From positions 1-64,000 of the forward strand of contig DAOSSA010000009.1 in the NCBI GenBank assembly GCA_035376985.1: DNA of 64,000 nt. The letters are read 5' to 3'. The notes under the pieces are model-generated. The model was not told the origin of the DNA and did no database searches. It worked only from the letters and a program-made list of their open reading frames with translations. Position numbers and translations under genes: made by a program. Position 1 is the first letter of the stretch; the number at the start of each line of letters is the position of its first letter. The stretch comes from Brevifilum sp029548365. Lineage in GTDB: Bacteria; Chloroflexota; Anaerolineae; Anaerolineales; Anaerolineaceae. Shown piece after piece: positions 7,843 through 16,268 of this stretch.

Positions 7843-8376
7843 ATGCTTACCTACGCAGATAATGTGATCTCCTCACTTCGCTTTCAGTATTGCCCAATGT
7901 GTACTTCTCCATTAGTTCGGGAAGTTATCTTTGATGACAATATTCCCCGCGTGAAATGTCCTGTATGTGGTTGGATTCAACTTTCATCAAATGTCATATC
8001 CGTTGCCGTTGTCGCAAGAAATGAACAGGGAATTGCCGCCATTTATCCACCAGGCGAAGCAGGTGTTGGACTTCCAGCGGGTCTGGTTGAGTATGGAGAG
8101 GATCCTGCCGAATCTGCTATCAGAGAAGTTTTCGAGGAGACGGGTCTTGAAGTAAAAATTATTGATTGTCTAGGCTGGATATTTGTTAATCGCACAAGTT
8201 GGCCAGGGCCAATGATACAAATTCTATATGAAGCAGAGATTATCGGTGGTCATATCAAAGGCAGCGACGAAGGCGCAGCCAGGATAATACCCTTGGCTGA
8301 GTTCCCTGCGATCTCTCCGTCTCGAACGGGAAGCCGAAAGGCTATGCAAGCGTTCCTTGCAAAAATTGGCGGCTAA
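7843..8376 (+). CDS. NUDIX hydrolase with N-terminal zinc ribbon
   Basis: A 177-residue protein. Cysteines C17/C20 and C39/C42 (CPMC...CPVC) form a zinc ribbon. A NUDIX domain follows with a complete box (G80, E86, R94, E95, E98, E99, G101). This arrangement matches the NADH-pyrophosphatase-like / ADP-sugar branch of NUDIX enzymes that carry a small zinc finger, but the C-terminal NudC signature is not evident, so the substrate is unassigned. AGGAAA lies 8 bases before ATG. The gene and its downstream neighbour are visibly lower in GC than the flanking genes, which suggests transfer. Confidence 0.9.
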   Translation: MLTYADNVISSLRFQYCPMCTSPLVREVIFDDNIPRVKCPVCGWIQLSSNVISVAVVARNEQGIAAIYPPGEAGVGLPAGLVEYGEDPAESAIREVFEETGLEVKIIDCLGWIFVNRTSWPGPMIQILYEAEIIGGHIKGSDEGAARIIPLAEFPAISPSRTGSRKAMQAFLAKIGG

Positions 8377-8431
8377 CAAAGCGCTCAACTTAAGTAACGA
8401 CAAGAAAACAAAACCAATTGGAGAAACGAAA

Positions 8432-9115
8432 ATGGTTATAACTTCTTATATCATCCCCATACTGCTCATACTAATCATTTCCACTATCCTGATCGTTACA
8501 GGGTTGAAAAAACAGCCAGGTATCGGAATCCTTCTTGCGATCTTAATCATCGGCATAACGATTTGGATCCGTGATGATAATTTCAGCAATTTAGGGTTAT
8601 CTCCCCCTCAAGATTGGGTAAGAACAATTCTTTGGGGGCTAATATTCGGGATTCTCATTCAACTGGCAGCAGTTGCTTTTATCGAACCCTTGAGTGAAAG
8701 AATAACAAAAACAGTTCATGACCACGACGTCCTTAAAAACGTCAAGGGAAATTGGAAAGCTTTTTTACAATGGATGGTTGTTGTATGGATATTTGTTGTG
8801 TTTCTCGAAGAAGGGATCTATCGTGGGTTCCTGATGACAGAAGTATCAACACTTTTAGGTAAAGGCATTTGGGGCTTGGCTGCCAATATTATCTTCACAT
8901 CAGTTGTGTTCGGACTTTCACATGGGTATCAAAATCGTTGTGGGATCATCAGTACAGGGTTCGTTGGGATTTTATTAGGTTGCATTTTTGTGTGGAGTGA
9001 TTTTAATTTATGGTTAGTGATTTTCACACATGGCTTTATTGATACTGTTGGAATAGGTTTAATTGCAATAAATGGTGATAAATATATCCGTCAAAAGGTT
9101 TGGAAGGCTGAATAA
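8432..9115 (+). CDS. CPBP family intramembrane glutamic endopeptidase
   Basis: A membrane-embedded CAAX-protease/bacteriocin-processing (CPBP, Abi) family protein. About 227 residues with several hydrophobic segments and the three family motifs: EEGIYRG (E126, E127, R131 from this start), FGLSHG (His in a transmembrane helix) and FTHGFID. ATG 8432 is preferred over an upstream in-frame ATG at 8357, which lies inside the NUDIX gene, because GGAGA is 10 bases before 8432 and the first membrane segment follows directly. It sits 55 bases after the NUDIX gene and shares its low GC. Known relatives cleave prenylated or peptide substrates or give self-immunity to bacteriocins; the target is unknown. 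Confidence 0.87.
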   Translation: MVITSYIIPILLILIISTILIVTGLKKQPGIGILLAILIIGITIWIRDDNFSNLGLSPPQDWVRTILWGLIFGILIQLAAVAFIEPLSERITKTVHDHDVLKNVKGNWKAFLQWMVVVWIFVVFLEEGIYRGFLMTEVSTLLGKGIWGLAANIIFTSVVFGLSHGYQNRCGIISTGFVGILLGCIFVWSDFNLWLVIFTHGFIDTVGIGLIAINGDKYIRQKVWKAE

Positions 9116-9373
9116 CCACCACCGAACCAGGCAAGCACCCGACACGGAAGATTCTACGCACACCTCAAACAGTTTCCGCGTCTCAGCATTTTTTCAAAAT
9201 TAAGTCCTCTTGGTGTTTGGGTGGAAAAACTTCCTCAGTCAACTCGACTCAGCCCGTTCAACCGGCAAATATGCACACAGGCGTTATGGGCAGGTCTTTG
9301 TGTATCACAATGGGGCAGATTCCTATTATTCTTCGCGGGGCTTTCGCGGCGTGCTGAGGGTATAAGGTATGCA

Positions 9374-10555
9374 TTAAGCCGTAATCGACGACGAGTGCGG
9401 CTCTACCCGCACCTGGCTTAAGAACCCAGCAGCAAACAGGTTTAAGAACACCGCTGCCAGGCAGACCGCCCAAAAGCTGATTGCAAACAATCCCGGAGCA
9501 ATCAGGCTCCCCAACAAGCGCCCCAGGGAGAATCCGCCCAACGTCGCTGCCATCATCGTCGCCCGCGCGTCCGGCACCACCTCGCTCATCAATGTCAGGG
9601 TGCTCACCAGGCTGATCTCAAAGGAGATGAAAAACAGACCCAAACCCGCCATAGCCCAGCTAAGGTTGCCTTGCATCAGGGGCAGCAACACTGAAGCCAG
9701 GGTGTTAACGCCGATAGAAAACCAGATCATGCGGCGTTTACCGAAGGTATCGAGAAACAGGCTCGTCATCACCCCGCCCCCCAATTCCGAAAACCCGATC
9801 ACCACTGAGGCAGCCGTCAATGCTGCGAAGTTTATGCCAAACTGGTCTTCGATCCACAATCCGAAGATCAAGTTGACCGTTTCATTCGCGCCCGAAATCA
9901 GTATGCCCACCAGCAAGCCTGCCAGAGCAGGCCAGGAGCGTGCGATGCGCACCAAATTCTTCACAATTTTATTTTCATCGGTTTTAGAAACGCGCTGTGC
10001 GGGCAGGATCACTAAGAACACGATTAAGCATAATATGCCGATGGCGGTGAAAATAAAAAACGGTGCCACCCAGTTGTAGTTTTCGATTAAGAGCTGCACA
10101 ATGGGGATGCCGATGATAAACGATAGCGCCCAATTCACTTCCAGGATGGCGATGACTCGGCCGCGCTTCTCGTAGGGGATGCGATCCGCAAGATATGCAT
10201 TTACCGAGGGGATAAAGACACCGTTGCCTAAAAGTGCCAGGCTGGTGCCCAGGATGAAAGACCAGAAGGTTGGCCAGATGCCAAGCATCCCGCTGCCTAT
10301 CGTGAACAGGCCCATTCCCAGTAGAATGCCTGTTTTCCGGTCGTGGGTGTCGGCAATTGAGGCAAAAAAAGGTCCCAGGACGCCTAAAAAAGAACGTACG
10401 GATAAGGCCATCACCAGGGCAGCCGGCTCAACACCCATACCCCGGGCGAAAACCGGCAGAAAGGGGTACACCATGCGGATATTTGTGCTGAGTACCGTCC
10501 TGGTCAGCGTGTAGAGGCTGATCTCGGCGTTTATTTTCCACTTCTTCGTGTTCAT
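9374..10555 (-). CDS. MFS transporter
   Basis: A 393-residue major facilitator superfamily permease with about 12 hydrophobic segments. The loop between helices 2 and 3 reads SIADTHDRKTGI, a variant of the MFS signature, and the sequence splits into two six-helix halves around a hydrophilic centre (RVSKTDENKI). ATG 10555 is chosen: a perfect -10 hexamer (TATAAT, minus strand, 10570-10565) lies between it and an upstream ATG at 10585, so the upstream codon cannot be in that transcript. With only 9 bases between -10 and ATG and no Shine-Dalgarno, the message may be leaderless or nearly so. Probably an exporter; substrate unknown. Confidence 0.9.
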   Translation of the reverse strand: MNTKKWKINAEISLYTLTRTVLSTNIRMVYPFLPVFARGMGVEPAALVMALSVRSFLGVLGPFFASIADTHDRKTGILLGMGLFTIGSGMLGIWPTFWSFILGTSLALLGNGVFIPSVNAYLADRIPYEKRGRVIAILEVNWALSFIIGIPIVQLLIENYNWVAPFFIFTAIGILCLIVFLVILPAQRVSKTDENKIVKNLVRIARSWPALAGLLVGILISGANETVNLIFGLWIEDQFGINFAALTAASVVIGFSELGGGVMTSLFLDTFGKRRMIWFSIGVNTLASVLLPLMQGNLSWAMAGLGLFFISFEISLVSTLTLMSEVVPDARATMMAATLGGFSLGRLLGSLIAPGLFAISFWAVCLAAVFLNLFAAGFLSQVRVEPHSSSITA

Positions 10556-10725
10556 ATCCCAGACATTATACACCTGTATATGCAATAACCCCGATTATTG
10601 ATGTTATCGGCTTCACAGGCAAGCGTTCTTACGGTTTTACCTGTCCTTTCAATGAGATATAATCGGGGGATGGAAATGATCACCCATCGATCTCGAGTCA
10701 AGCACCTGGAAGGGAACAGCAGTTT

Positions 10726-12465
10726 ATGCACAGCGAATCCACTAAAATTATCCAAATAAGCCTGGTTGTGATCCTGCTCCTGCTTCTGATCAGCGCCTGT
10801 GTTCCCGAACCAGTCCTCGATGAACTTCCGCCTGACCCAACGCCCTTGCTGCCAACCCTTGGCAATCCACCCACTGCTACCCCCACACAGGTTCCCACCG
10901 CTACACCGGTGCCTGTAACCCTGCACCTATCGGAAAAACTTCCATCGGAGTTGATTGCACTGGACGCCTTAAGTGGAGTGGTCATCAGCGCCGACCCCGG
11001 TGCTTCCCTGTGGTTTGGACCGGCACTGGAAGCGCCCTCTGGCGAGGTTTTGCAGACCTCAACCCTGGTGTTTGCCCTGGCTGCACCCTTCCCAACCCTG
11101 CTGGATGATATCTCTTTGGACGAGTTGCAGGCTTACTGGTTGGGGATGACTGTCGGCCGGCTGGACGAAGTGACACGGCTGTACGTGCCGGAACTTCTGT
11201 TGCAGGTCCTGGTTGAACGCTGGGGCGCCCCTGGTGAAGCCCGTATCCAAACCTTCCAGGAACCCCCTGAAGTTGCAGCGTTGTGGGAGGACAACGCCTG
11301 GATACTGCTCCCCTTTGAGGTGCTGGACCCGCAATTGAAGGTCATCCAGGTGGACGGCTGCTCACCGCTGTTCAAGGATTTTGACCTCGAGAGTTATCCT
11401 TTCACGCTTCAGTTTCAGTTAGTGCACAACGTTCAGGCAGCAAGCATCCCTGCTGATGTGCTGGAACCCCTCCTCGCGGCTATTCAGCCCGGCAACCGCG
11501 ATTCGGAGATGCTGACCACCCTGGTGATGACGGGAGTGACAGCCCTGGTCAGGGCGACTGCCTACCGCATGGAAATGTATGGCGTCACCTACCCCGGGGA
11601 GAAGGTCCGCCACTGGCTGACCGAGGCAGATCTGACCCATATTTCCAATGAAGTCTCATTTTACGAGGACTGTCCCTTTCCCGACCCAACTTCCGAAAGA
11701 TTGTTATTCTGCAGCGATCCGAAATATTTAGAGCTGTTTATGGATATCGGCGTGGACATCATCGAGCTGACGGGAAACCACAATAACGATTCATTAATTG
11801 TGTACGGTGTGGATGTTGTGCCGTTCACCCTTGACCTGTATGACGAACATGAAATGCTCTATTTTGGCGGCGGGCGGAACCTGGCGGAGGCGAAAACACC
11901 TCTGTTGATCACCCATAACGGTAACAAACTGGCGTTTATCGGCTGCAATGCCTTTGGACCGGATTTTGCCTGGGCAACGGATACGGGCGGTGGTTCAGCC
12001 CCCTGTGAAGATTACCAGTGGATGGCCGGTGAGATCAGCCGGTTGAGGGATGAAGGCTACCTACCGATCGCCACCTTTCAATACTTTGAAGACTATTACG
12101 ATTTTGCCGCCGATCACCACAGGCGTGATTTTGGCATCATGGCTGATGCTGGCGCGGTGATCGTCAACGGAAGCCAGTCGCACCGTCCCAAGTCGATGGC
12201 CTTTACCCGCGATGCCTTTGTCCACTATGGGCTGGGAAACCTGTTTTTTGACCAGAACTGGTATATCGATATGTACGGTAATGTGGTTGTCCAAACCAGC
12301 TGGGAGTTCATTCAGCGCCATACTTTCTATGCCGGGCGCCATTTGAGCGTTGAGCTGCTGACGGCTAAGCTGATCGACTATGCGCAGCCCAGACCGATGA
12401 CAGAGGAAGAACGCGCTTTATTCTTATCCGAAATATTTACTGCCAGCGGCTGGGATGTGCGCTAA
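10726..12465 (+). CDS. CapA-family (PGA_cap) metallophosphatase-like lipoprotein
   Basis: A 579-residue secreted lipoprotein: signal peptide with hydrophobic core at residues ~9-24, lipobox LISAC (Cys25), then a Thr/Pro-rich linker to ~residue 64. Residues ~65-290 form a domain I do not recognise. The C-terminal ~270 residues match the CapA / poly-gamma-glutamate capsule family, a calcineurin-like fold, with ELTGNHNND, GCNAFGP and GSQSHRPK-type motifs; the usual first DxH metal motif is not obvious. Known CapA proteins act in capsule anchoring, but many homologues are of unknown role. A TATAAT box lies at 10656-10661. It stands alone between the divergent MFS gene and folP. Confidence 0.85.
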   Translation: MHSESTKIIQISLVVILLLLLISACVPEPVLDELPPDPTPLLPTLGNPPTATPTQVPTATPVPVTLHLSEKLPSELIALDALSGVVISADPGASLWFGPALEAPSGEVLQTSTLVFALAAPFPTLLDDISLDELQAYWLGMTVGRLDEVTRLYVPELLLQVLVERWGAPGEARIQTFQEPPEVAALWEDNAWILLPFEVLDPQLKVIQVDGCSPLFKDFDLESYPFTLQFQLVHNVQAASIPADVLEPLLAAIQPGNRDSEMLTTLVMTGVTALVRATAYRMEMYGVTYPGEKVRHWLTEADLTHISNEVSFYEDCPFPDPTSERLLFCSDPKYLELFMDIGVDIIELTGNHNNDSLIVYGVDVVPFTLDLYDEHEMLYFGGGRNLAEAKTPLLITHNGNKLAFIGCNAFGPDFAWATDTGGGSAPCEDYQWMAGEISRLRDEGYLPIATFQYFEDYYDFAADHHRRDFGIMADAGAVIVNGSQSHRPKSMAFTRDAFVHYGLGNLFFDQNWYIDMYGNVVVQTSWEFIQRHTFYAGRHLSVELLTAKLIDYAQPRPMTEEERALFLSEIFTASGWDVR

Positions 12466-12601
12466 TTTCCCACTGGTGACACGAGGTTACAAATGCCTGT
12501 GAGCAACTTAACCTGTATCCGACCGATGTCGATCCGCCACCAGCTTTGAGCCAAAAGCTGTCAAGACCTCGAGAGTAACACGCGGGATCACCAATCCCCC
12601 C

Positions 12602-13471
12602 TCACCGCCTGACGATGGCATCGGTCATCCTGGCTACCCGGGTCATCACACCCACGTCGTGCACGCGGATGATGTCCGCGCCGCGATCGATGCACAGCGC
12701 CACCGCCGCCGCTGTACCTTCAACGCGTTCCTCAAGCGGCAAATTCAGCGTGTACCCGATGAAGGATTTGCGCGAGGGACCGACCAGCAGGGGGTATCCA
12801 AGGGTTTTGATCGCTCCCAGCCGATCGACCAGCTCGAGGTTTTGCTCCACCGTCTTGCCGAAACCGATCCCGGGGTCGAGGATGATGTGCGCATCGGGGA
12901 CACCTGCCCGGTGTGCCAGGGCAACGCTTTCCAGCAGCTCGCGCTGGATGTCAGCAAGCAGATCATCGTACTCCACACCCACGTAACGCCCGCCCAGTCG
13001 TGCCTGCAGTTCAGCGCTGTCCGGCTTCAAGCGGTTGTGCATCAAGACCAGCGGTGCCCCATGCTTTGCAGCCACATCAGCCAGGTTTGGATCGGCGTGC
13101 AACCCCCACACATCGTTGACCCAGCGAGCTCCGCTATCCAGAGCTGCCTGTGCTACAACAGCCCGGTAAGTGTCGATGGAAAGCAGGGCGTCGGGGAAGG
13201 CAGCGTGGATGGCTGTTATCACGGGTAGCACTCGCGCCAGTTCCTCATCAGCATCCACCGGTTGTGACCCTGGACGGGTGCTCTCGCCGCCAATATCGAG
13301 GATGTCGGCGCCTTCCTGCAGGAACTGTGCTGCCTGGGCTACCGCTGCCTCAACGGCGTCGCTGCCTTTTAAAATCCCGTCTCCTGAAAAACTATCAGGA
13401 GTGACGTTGATAATGCCCATGATGAAGGTGCGTGTACCCCAGGGTAGCGGGGCAGATGGGAATGGGTCCAT
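12602..13471 (-). CDS. folP: Dihydropteroate synthase
   Basis: Condenses 6-hydroxymethyl-7,8-dihydropterin pyrophosphate with p-aminobenzoate in folate synthesis; cytosolic TIM-barrel enzyme. All family signatures are present: GIINVTPDSFSGDG near the N-terminus, DIGGESTRPG, VNDVWG and DPGIGFGKT, with the closing RVHDV. Length (289) is typical. ATG 13471 is chosen, with GGAGA 8 bases upstream, over an in-frame ATG at 13501 that overlaps the upstream lipoprotein's stop. It lies 26 bases after that lipoprotein gene on the same strand and may share its transcript; no other folate gene is in the window. Confidence 0.97.
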   Translation of the reverse strand: MDPFPSAPLPWGTRTFIMGIINVTPDSFSGDGILKGSDAVEAAVAQAAQFLQEGADILDIGGESTRPGSQPVDADEELARVLPVITAIHAAFPDALLSIDTYRAVVAQAALDSGARWVNDVWGLHADPNLADVAAKHGAPLVLMHNRLKPDSAELQARLGGRYVGVEYDDLLADIQRELLESVALAHRAGVPDAHIILDPGIGFGKTVEQNLELVDRLGAIKTLGYPLLVGPSRKSFIGYTLNLPLEERVEGTAAAVALCIDRGADIIRVHDVGVMTRVARMTDAIVRR

Positions 13472-13497
13472 GGTCTTTTCTCCGGGCGTAGAGCGGT

Positions 13498-14514
13498 TCA
13501 ATCTTCGTCTGAGGCTTCAGCTTGGGCAGGGGCTTCGACCAGCAGGTCAACCCGCTCGATTGGCCCGTCCAGGCTGTACAGGTACAGGGTGAAGGGCAGC
13601 TCGGTACCGCCTGACAACGTCCCGGGGCTGTCCCAGCGCCGGACGGCCACGATGCGCCCCTCAGCATCGAAGGCGGTCGCGTTGACCCAGGCGTAGCGTG
13701 CCGCGGGCTGACCTGCAGGCAGGCTCACCCGACCGCGCACCGTCGCCAGGCGGCAATCAGCGTTAAGCTCCAGGGTTTGCTGCGTGATGGTGGCGGGCAG
13801 GTAGCGCTGATCGCCAGGCATGACCGGCAGCAGGAAATTCACCCGCGCGTTGACGGTGTACGCGTCAGGCAAGGGCGGCTGGATGTAAGCGATCAGGGGC
13901 AGGGCGTTCCCGTCCGGCAGCAGGTTGAGGGGCATGATGGCAGAAACTTGCAATGTTTCATCGCCATGGTGCAGGGTGAATACGCCTGAGAGGTTTTCAA
14001 CCGGCTTACCGGTATTGTTGGTTATCAGCACAAAGCACCACAACCCGCCCTGGGGGTCCGGATAGCAATCTGGCGGTTGGAAATCGGTGAAAAATGGTGT
14101 GGCGGTGGGGGTCAGTTCGACCAACGGCGTGGCCGTGGAGTCGGGTCCGGGGGTGATTGGGATCAACAGGGTGGTGCCGACACCCATGGCACGCGGATTA
14201 ACCGAGGGGTTGGCAGTCATGATCTGCTGTGGGCTGACATTAAAGCGCCAGCCGACGCTGTAAAAATCATCGCCTTCCAGCACCGCGTAATAGACCGGGG
14301 TCATGGTGGGTGTGACCGTCGGCGAGGAAGTGGGGGTGACGTAGTCGGTGGGCAGCGGCGTCGCTGTATGGGTGGAAGTGGGATAGGGACGCAGGGTCGA
14401 ATCGCGTGTGGGGCTGGCTGTGAGTGGCTCAAGCGTTGGGGCTGGCGCGCAGGCGGGCAGGGCGATCCCCGCCAGGATGAGAGTCAACAGGCAGACCAGC
14501 AGTGTTTTTTGCAT
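13498..14514 (-). CDS. LysM-domain lipoprotein with Thr/Pro-rich linker
   Basis: A secreted lipoprotein of ~338 residues: signal peptide, lipobox ALPAC, Thr/Pro/Ser-rich linker, then one LysM peptidoglycan-binding domain (YYAVLEGDDFYSVGWRF through TLLIPITPG). After a second Thr/Pro linker comes a ~190-residue C-terminal domain with two Cys (CYPDPQGGLWC) and repeated beta-strand character, like an Ig-like or FxLYD extracellular domain. ATG 14514 starts the signal peptide directly; ATG 14553 would add 13 residues. Probably anchored outside the cell and bound to cell-wall glycan. The function of the C-terminal domain is unknown. Confidence 0.8.
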   Translation of the reverse strand: MQKTLLVCLLTLILAGIALPACAPAPTLEPLTASPTRDSTLRPYPTSTHTATPLPTDYVTPTSSPTVTPTMTPVYYAVLEGDDFYSVGWRFNVSPQQIMTANPSVNPRAMGVGTTLLIPITPGPDSTATPLVELTPTATPFFTDFQPPDCYPDPQGGLWCFVLITNNTGKPVENLSGVFTLHHGDETLQVSAIMPLNLLPDGNALPLIAYIQPPLPDAYTVNARVNFLLPVMPGDQRYLPATITQQTLELNADCRLATVRGRVSLPAGQPAARYAWVNATAFDAEGRIVAVRRWDSPGTLSGGTELPFTLYLYSLDGPIERVDLLVEAPAQAEASDED

Positions 14515-14607
14515 GTAAAGATTATACCCGGGAGGGGTGAGATCACTCTGCAAACGAGATGGTTGTCGAGCGCTGTTTTCTCATCTCGCATCGGCAGGTG
14601 AAGCGGT

Positions 14608-15024
14608 TTATCCGTTCCCTTCCTGCTCGGGGATGAGCTGATCTCCCTGGCACAGGGTCCCGCCCGCTTCCACGCTGGCATAACGCACGCCATCAATCAG
14701 CGGGCAGGGCAGACCTTCCTGGATCAGGATACACTCGGGGTAACAGCTTTTATCCTCGGGCAGGATGCGGATGGTCACAGCCCCGCAGGTCAGTCGTGCA
14801 CCCTTTGGGGGCATCCATTCACAATCCAGGGTGATATCCGCCTTGAAGCGCGGGTAACACAGACCGATTTCTTCAGCCGAGTCGACCTCCTGGCGCGCCG
14901 ACAGGCTGATCAGGCTGAGGGGGCGCGTGGCAGACTTGAGATGACTGCCCTCTACACCGGTTTCATTGATGGTCACGCAGGGCTGCTGAAGATGGAAATA
15001 AGCGATTTTATATATGTTTTCCAT
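14608..15024 (-). CDS. MOSC domain-containing protein
   Basis: A 138-residue single-domain protein resembling the bacterial MOSC family (molybdenum cofactor sulfurase C-terminal-like). Visible features are RPLSLISLSA near the start, GLCYPRFKADITLD (compare GRFAENITTEGL in the family), a cysteine cluster CYPECILIQEGLPCP in place of the conserved GK.C..C region, and the closing GGTLCQGDQLI. Homologues bind sulfur or molybdopterin-related ligands and often sit near molybdenum cofactor genes, but none is seen here. ATG 15024 is chosen because the first 30 residues of the longer frame have no family match. Cysteine-rich for its size. Confidence 0.75.
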   Translation of the reverse strand: MENIYKIAYFHLQQPCVTINETGVEGSHLKSATRPLSLISLSARQEVDSAEEIGLCYPRFKADITLDCEWMPPKGARLTCGAVTIRILPEDKSCYPECILIQEGLPCPLIDGVRYASVEAGGTLCQGDQLIPEQEGNG

Positions 15025-15287
15025 GCAAGCGATTATACCCTTAGCGAGTGGATTGGCGATAATACAGCAGTTTTTCCAGCCCTTGACGATTTTGGTTGGC
15101 TGCGCCAACCACATTGATTAAGTTGATTGCTTTTTCATCCCTCACCGACTGACTATCTCCGGTCCGCCGACCGGCGGTCACCCCTGGTGAAATCCTCACT
15201 GCCCACGCCCCGATTCCTGTTGGTATAATAATGGGATGATGTTTCAATTCATACCTGATCTTTCCAGCACGCACCGGGGGAGCGGCT

Positions 15288-16193
15288 ATGACCTCTCTTG
15301 ACCTACGCGTCGCCACCCTGAATATCGGCGGCGGCGAAAAAACCTTCGATGACTTTACCCAATCGACCCAGGCGTCGCGCCAGAAAGCGCTGGAAATGCT
15401 GGTCAAGCAGTTGGAAGCCGATGTTCTGTGCCTGCAGGAGGTCACCCAACACATGGACGTCGACGGGCTGACCCACAGCCTGATGGATGTGATCGAAAGG
15501 ACGGATCACTACCCCCACGCATTCTTCGGTAAAATCATCTCGATGGAAACCCACATGCAGGTCAAAAAAGATGTGATGGTCAAGGGTATCTTCTCAGATT
15601 GGTGGAACTGGTCGATGGGAAATTCTATCCATTCCTGCTTTCCCTTTGCCCGCCTGGCTGATCCCGCGCGTTCGGGCATGCCGCGCAATATCCCCATCTT
15701 TCAACCGCTGTCCTATGAAGGCAACCGGGATACCGACCCCCGATATGTGCTGTTGACGCGCTTGAAAGAGGCGCCTTACCCGTTTATTGCCAATCTGCAC
15801 CTGACCACCCTGGTGGGCGAGCGCCCGCCGGACATGATCCCTCGCAAGAGGGAACAGGCGCATTTGATGCGCTTTCAGCAGATCAGCCGCTTTTTAGACC
15901 TGGTACGCACCTATATTTTGGAGAAAAACGAACCTTTGATTGTCGCCGGCGATTTCAATGCCACCGAAGATGAAGCAGGCATTCGGCATCTGCTGGATGC
16001 GCATCCCGAGTTTATGCGCCTGCAGCCTGAAAACGACGGTCCGACCCACCCTGACCTGTCGCGTGCAGTGGACCACATTTTCTTTTTCCCCCGCTCGCGC
16101 CTGGTGGACTATACCTGCTGGATCGATACCAGCGACCTCAGCCGGCGAGCATCCGATCACCTTCCGGTGGTCGCTGAGCTACAGATCAGGTAA
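15288..16193 (+). CDS. Endonuclease/exonuclease/phosphatase (EEP) family protein
   Basis: A 301-residue cytosolic protein of the DNase I-like EEP fold, with the catalytic set in order: an N-terminal ATLNIGGG strand, CLQEVTQ (metal-binding Glu), NLHLTT, GDFNATEDE (catalytic Asp/Asn) and the closing SDHLPVVAEL (catalytic His). Members cleave phosphodiester or phosphomonoester bonds in DNA, RNA, phosphoinositides or lipids; the substrate cannot be assigned. The middle has an insertion rich in aromatics. GGGGGAG lies 6 bases before ATG, and an extended -10 (TGGTATAAT, 15219-15227) lies about 60 bases upstream. Confidence 0.88.
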   Translation: MTSLDLRVATLNIGGGEKTFDDFTQSTQASRQKALEMLVKQLEADVLCLQEVTQHMDVDGLTHSLMDVIERTDHYPHAFFGKIISMETHMQVKKDVMVKGIFSDWWNWSMGNSIHSCFPFARLADPARSGMPRNIPIFQPLSYEGNRDTDPRYVLLTRLKEAPYPFIANLHLTTLVGERPPDMIPRKREQAHLMRFQQISRFLDLVRTYILEKNEPLIVAGDFNATEDEAGIRHLLDAHPEFMRLQPENDGPTHPDLSRAVDHIFFFPRSRLVDYTCWIDTSDLSRRASDHLPVVAELQIR

Positions 16194-16268
16194 ACCGACT
16201 TTGAATTTCTGCTGTGCCAACCCGTTTCCGGTCAGCGGCGCAGCGTGAATGAACAGGATATTTAAAAA

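Noticed and set aside
8370..8400. TAACAAAGCGCTCAA after the NUDIX gene resembles the left end of an integron attC, and GGCGTTATGGGC near 9284 the right end
   Set aside because: The core-site consensus (RYYYAAC/GTTRRRY) is not met at the left, the two pieces are ~900 bases apart with a gene between, and no integrase is present.
14077..14601. Gly/Asp-rich 174-codon frame opposite the LysM lipoprotein
   Set aside because: Low-complexity translation of the antisense Thr/Pro linker; likewise the Val/Gly-rich frame at 21133-21387.
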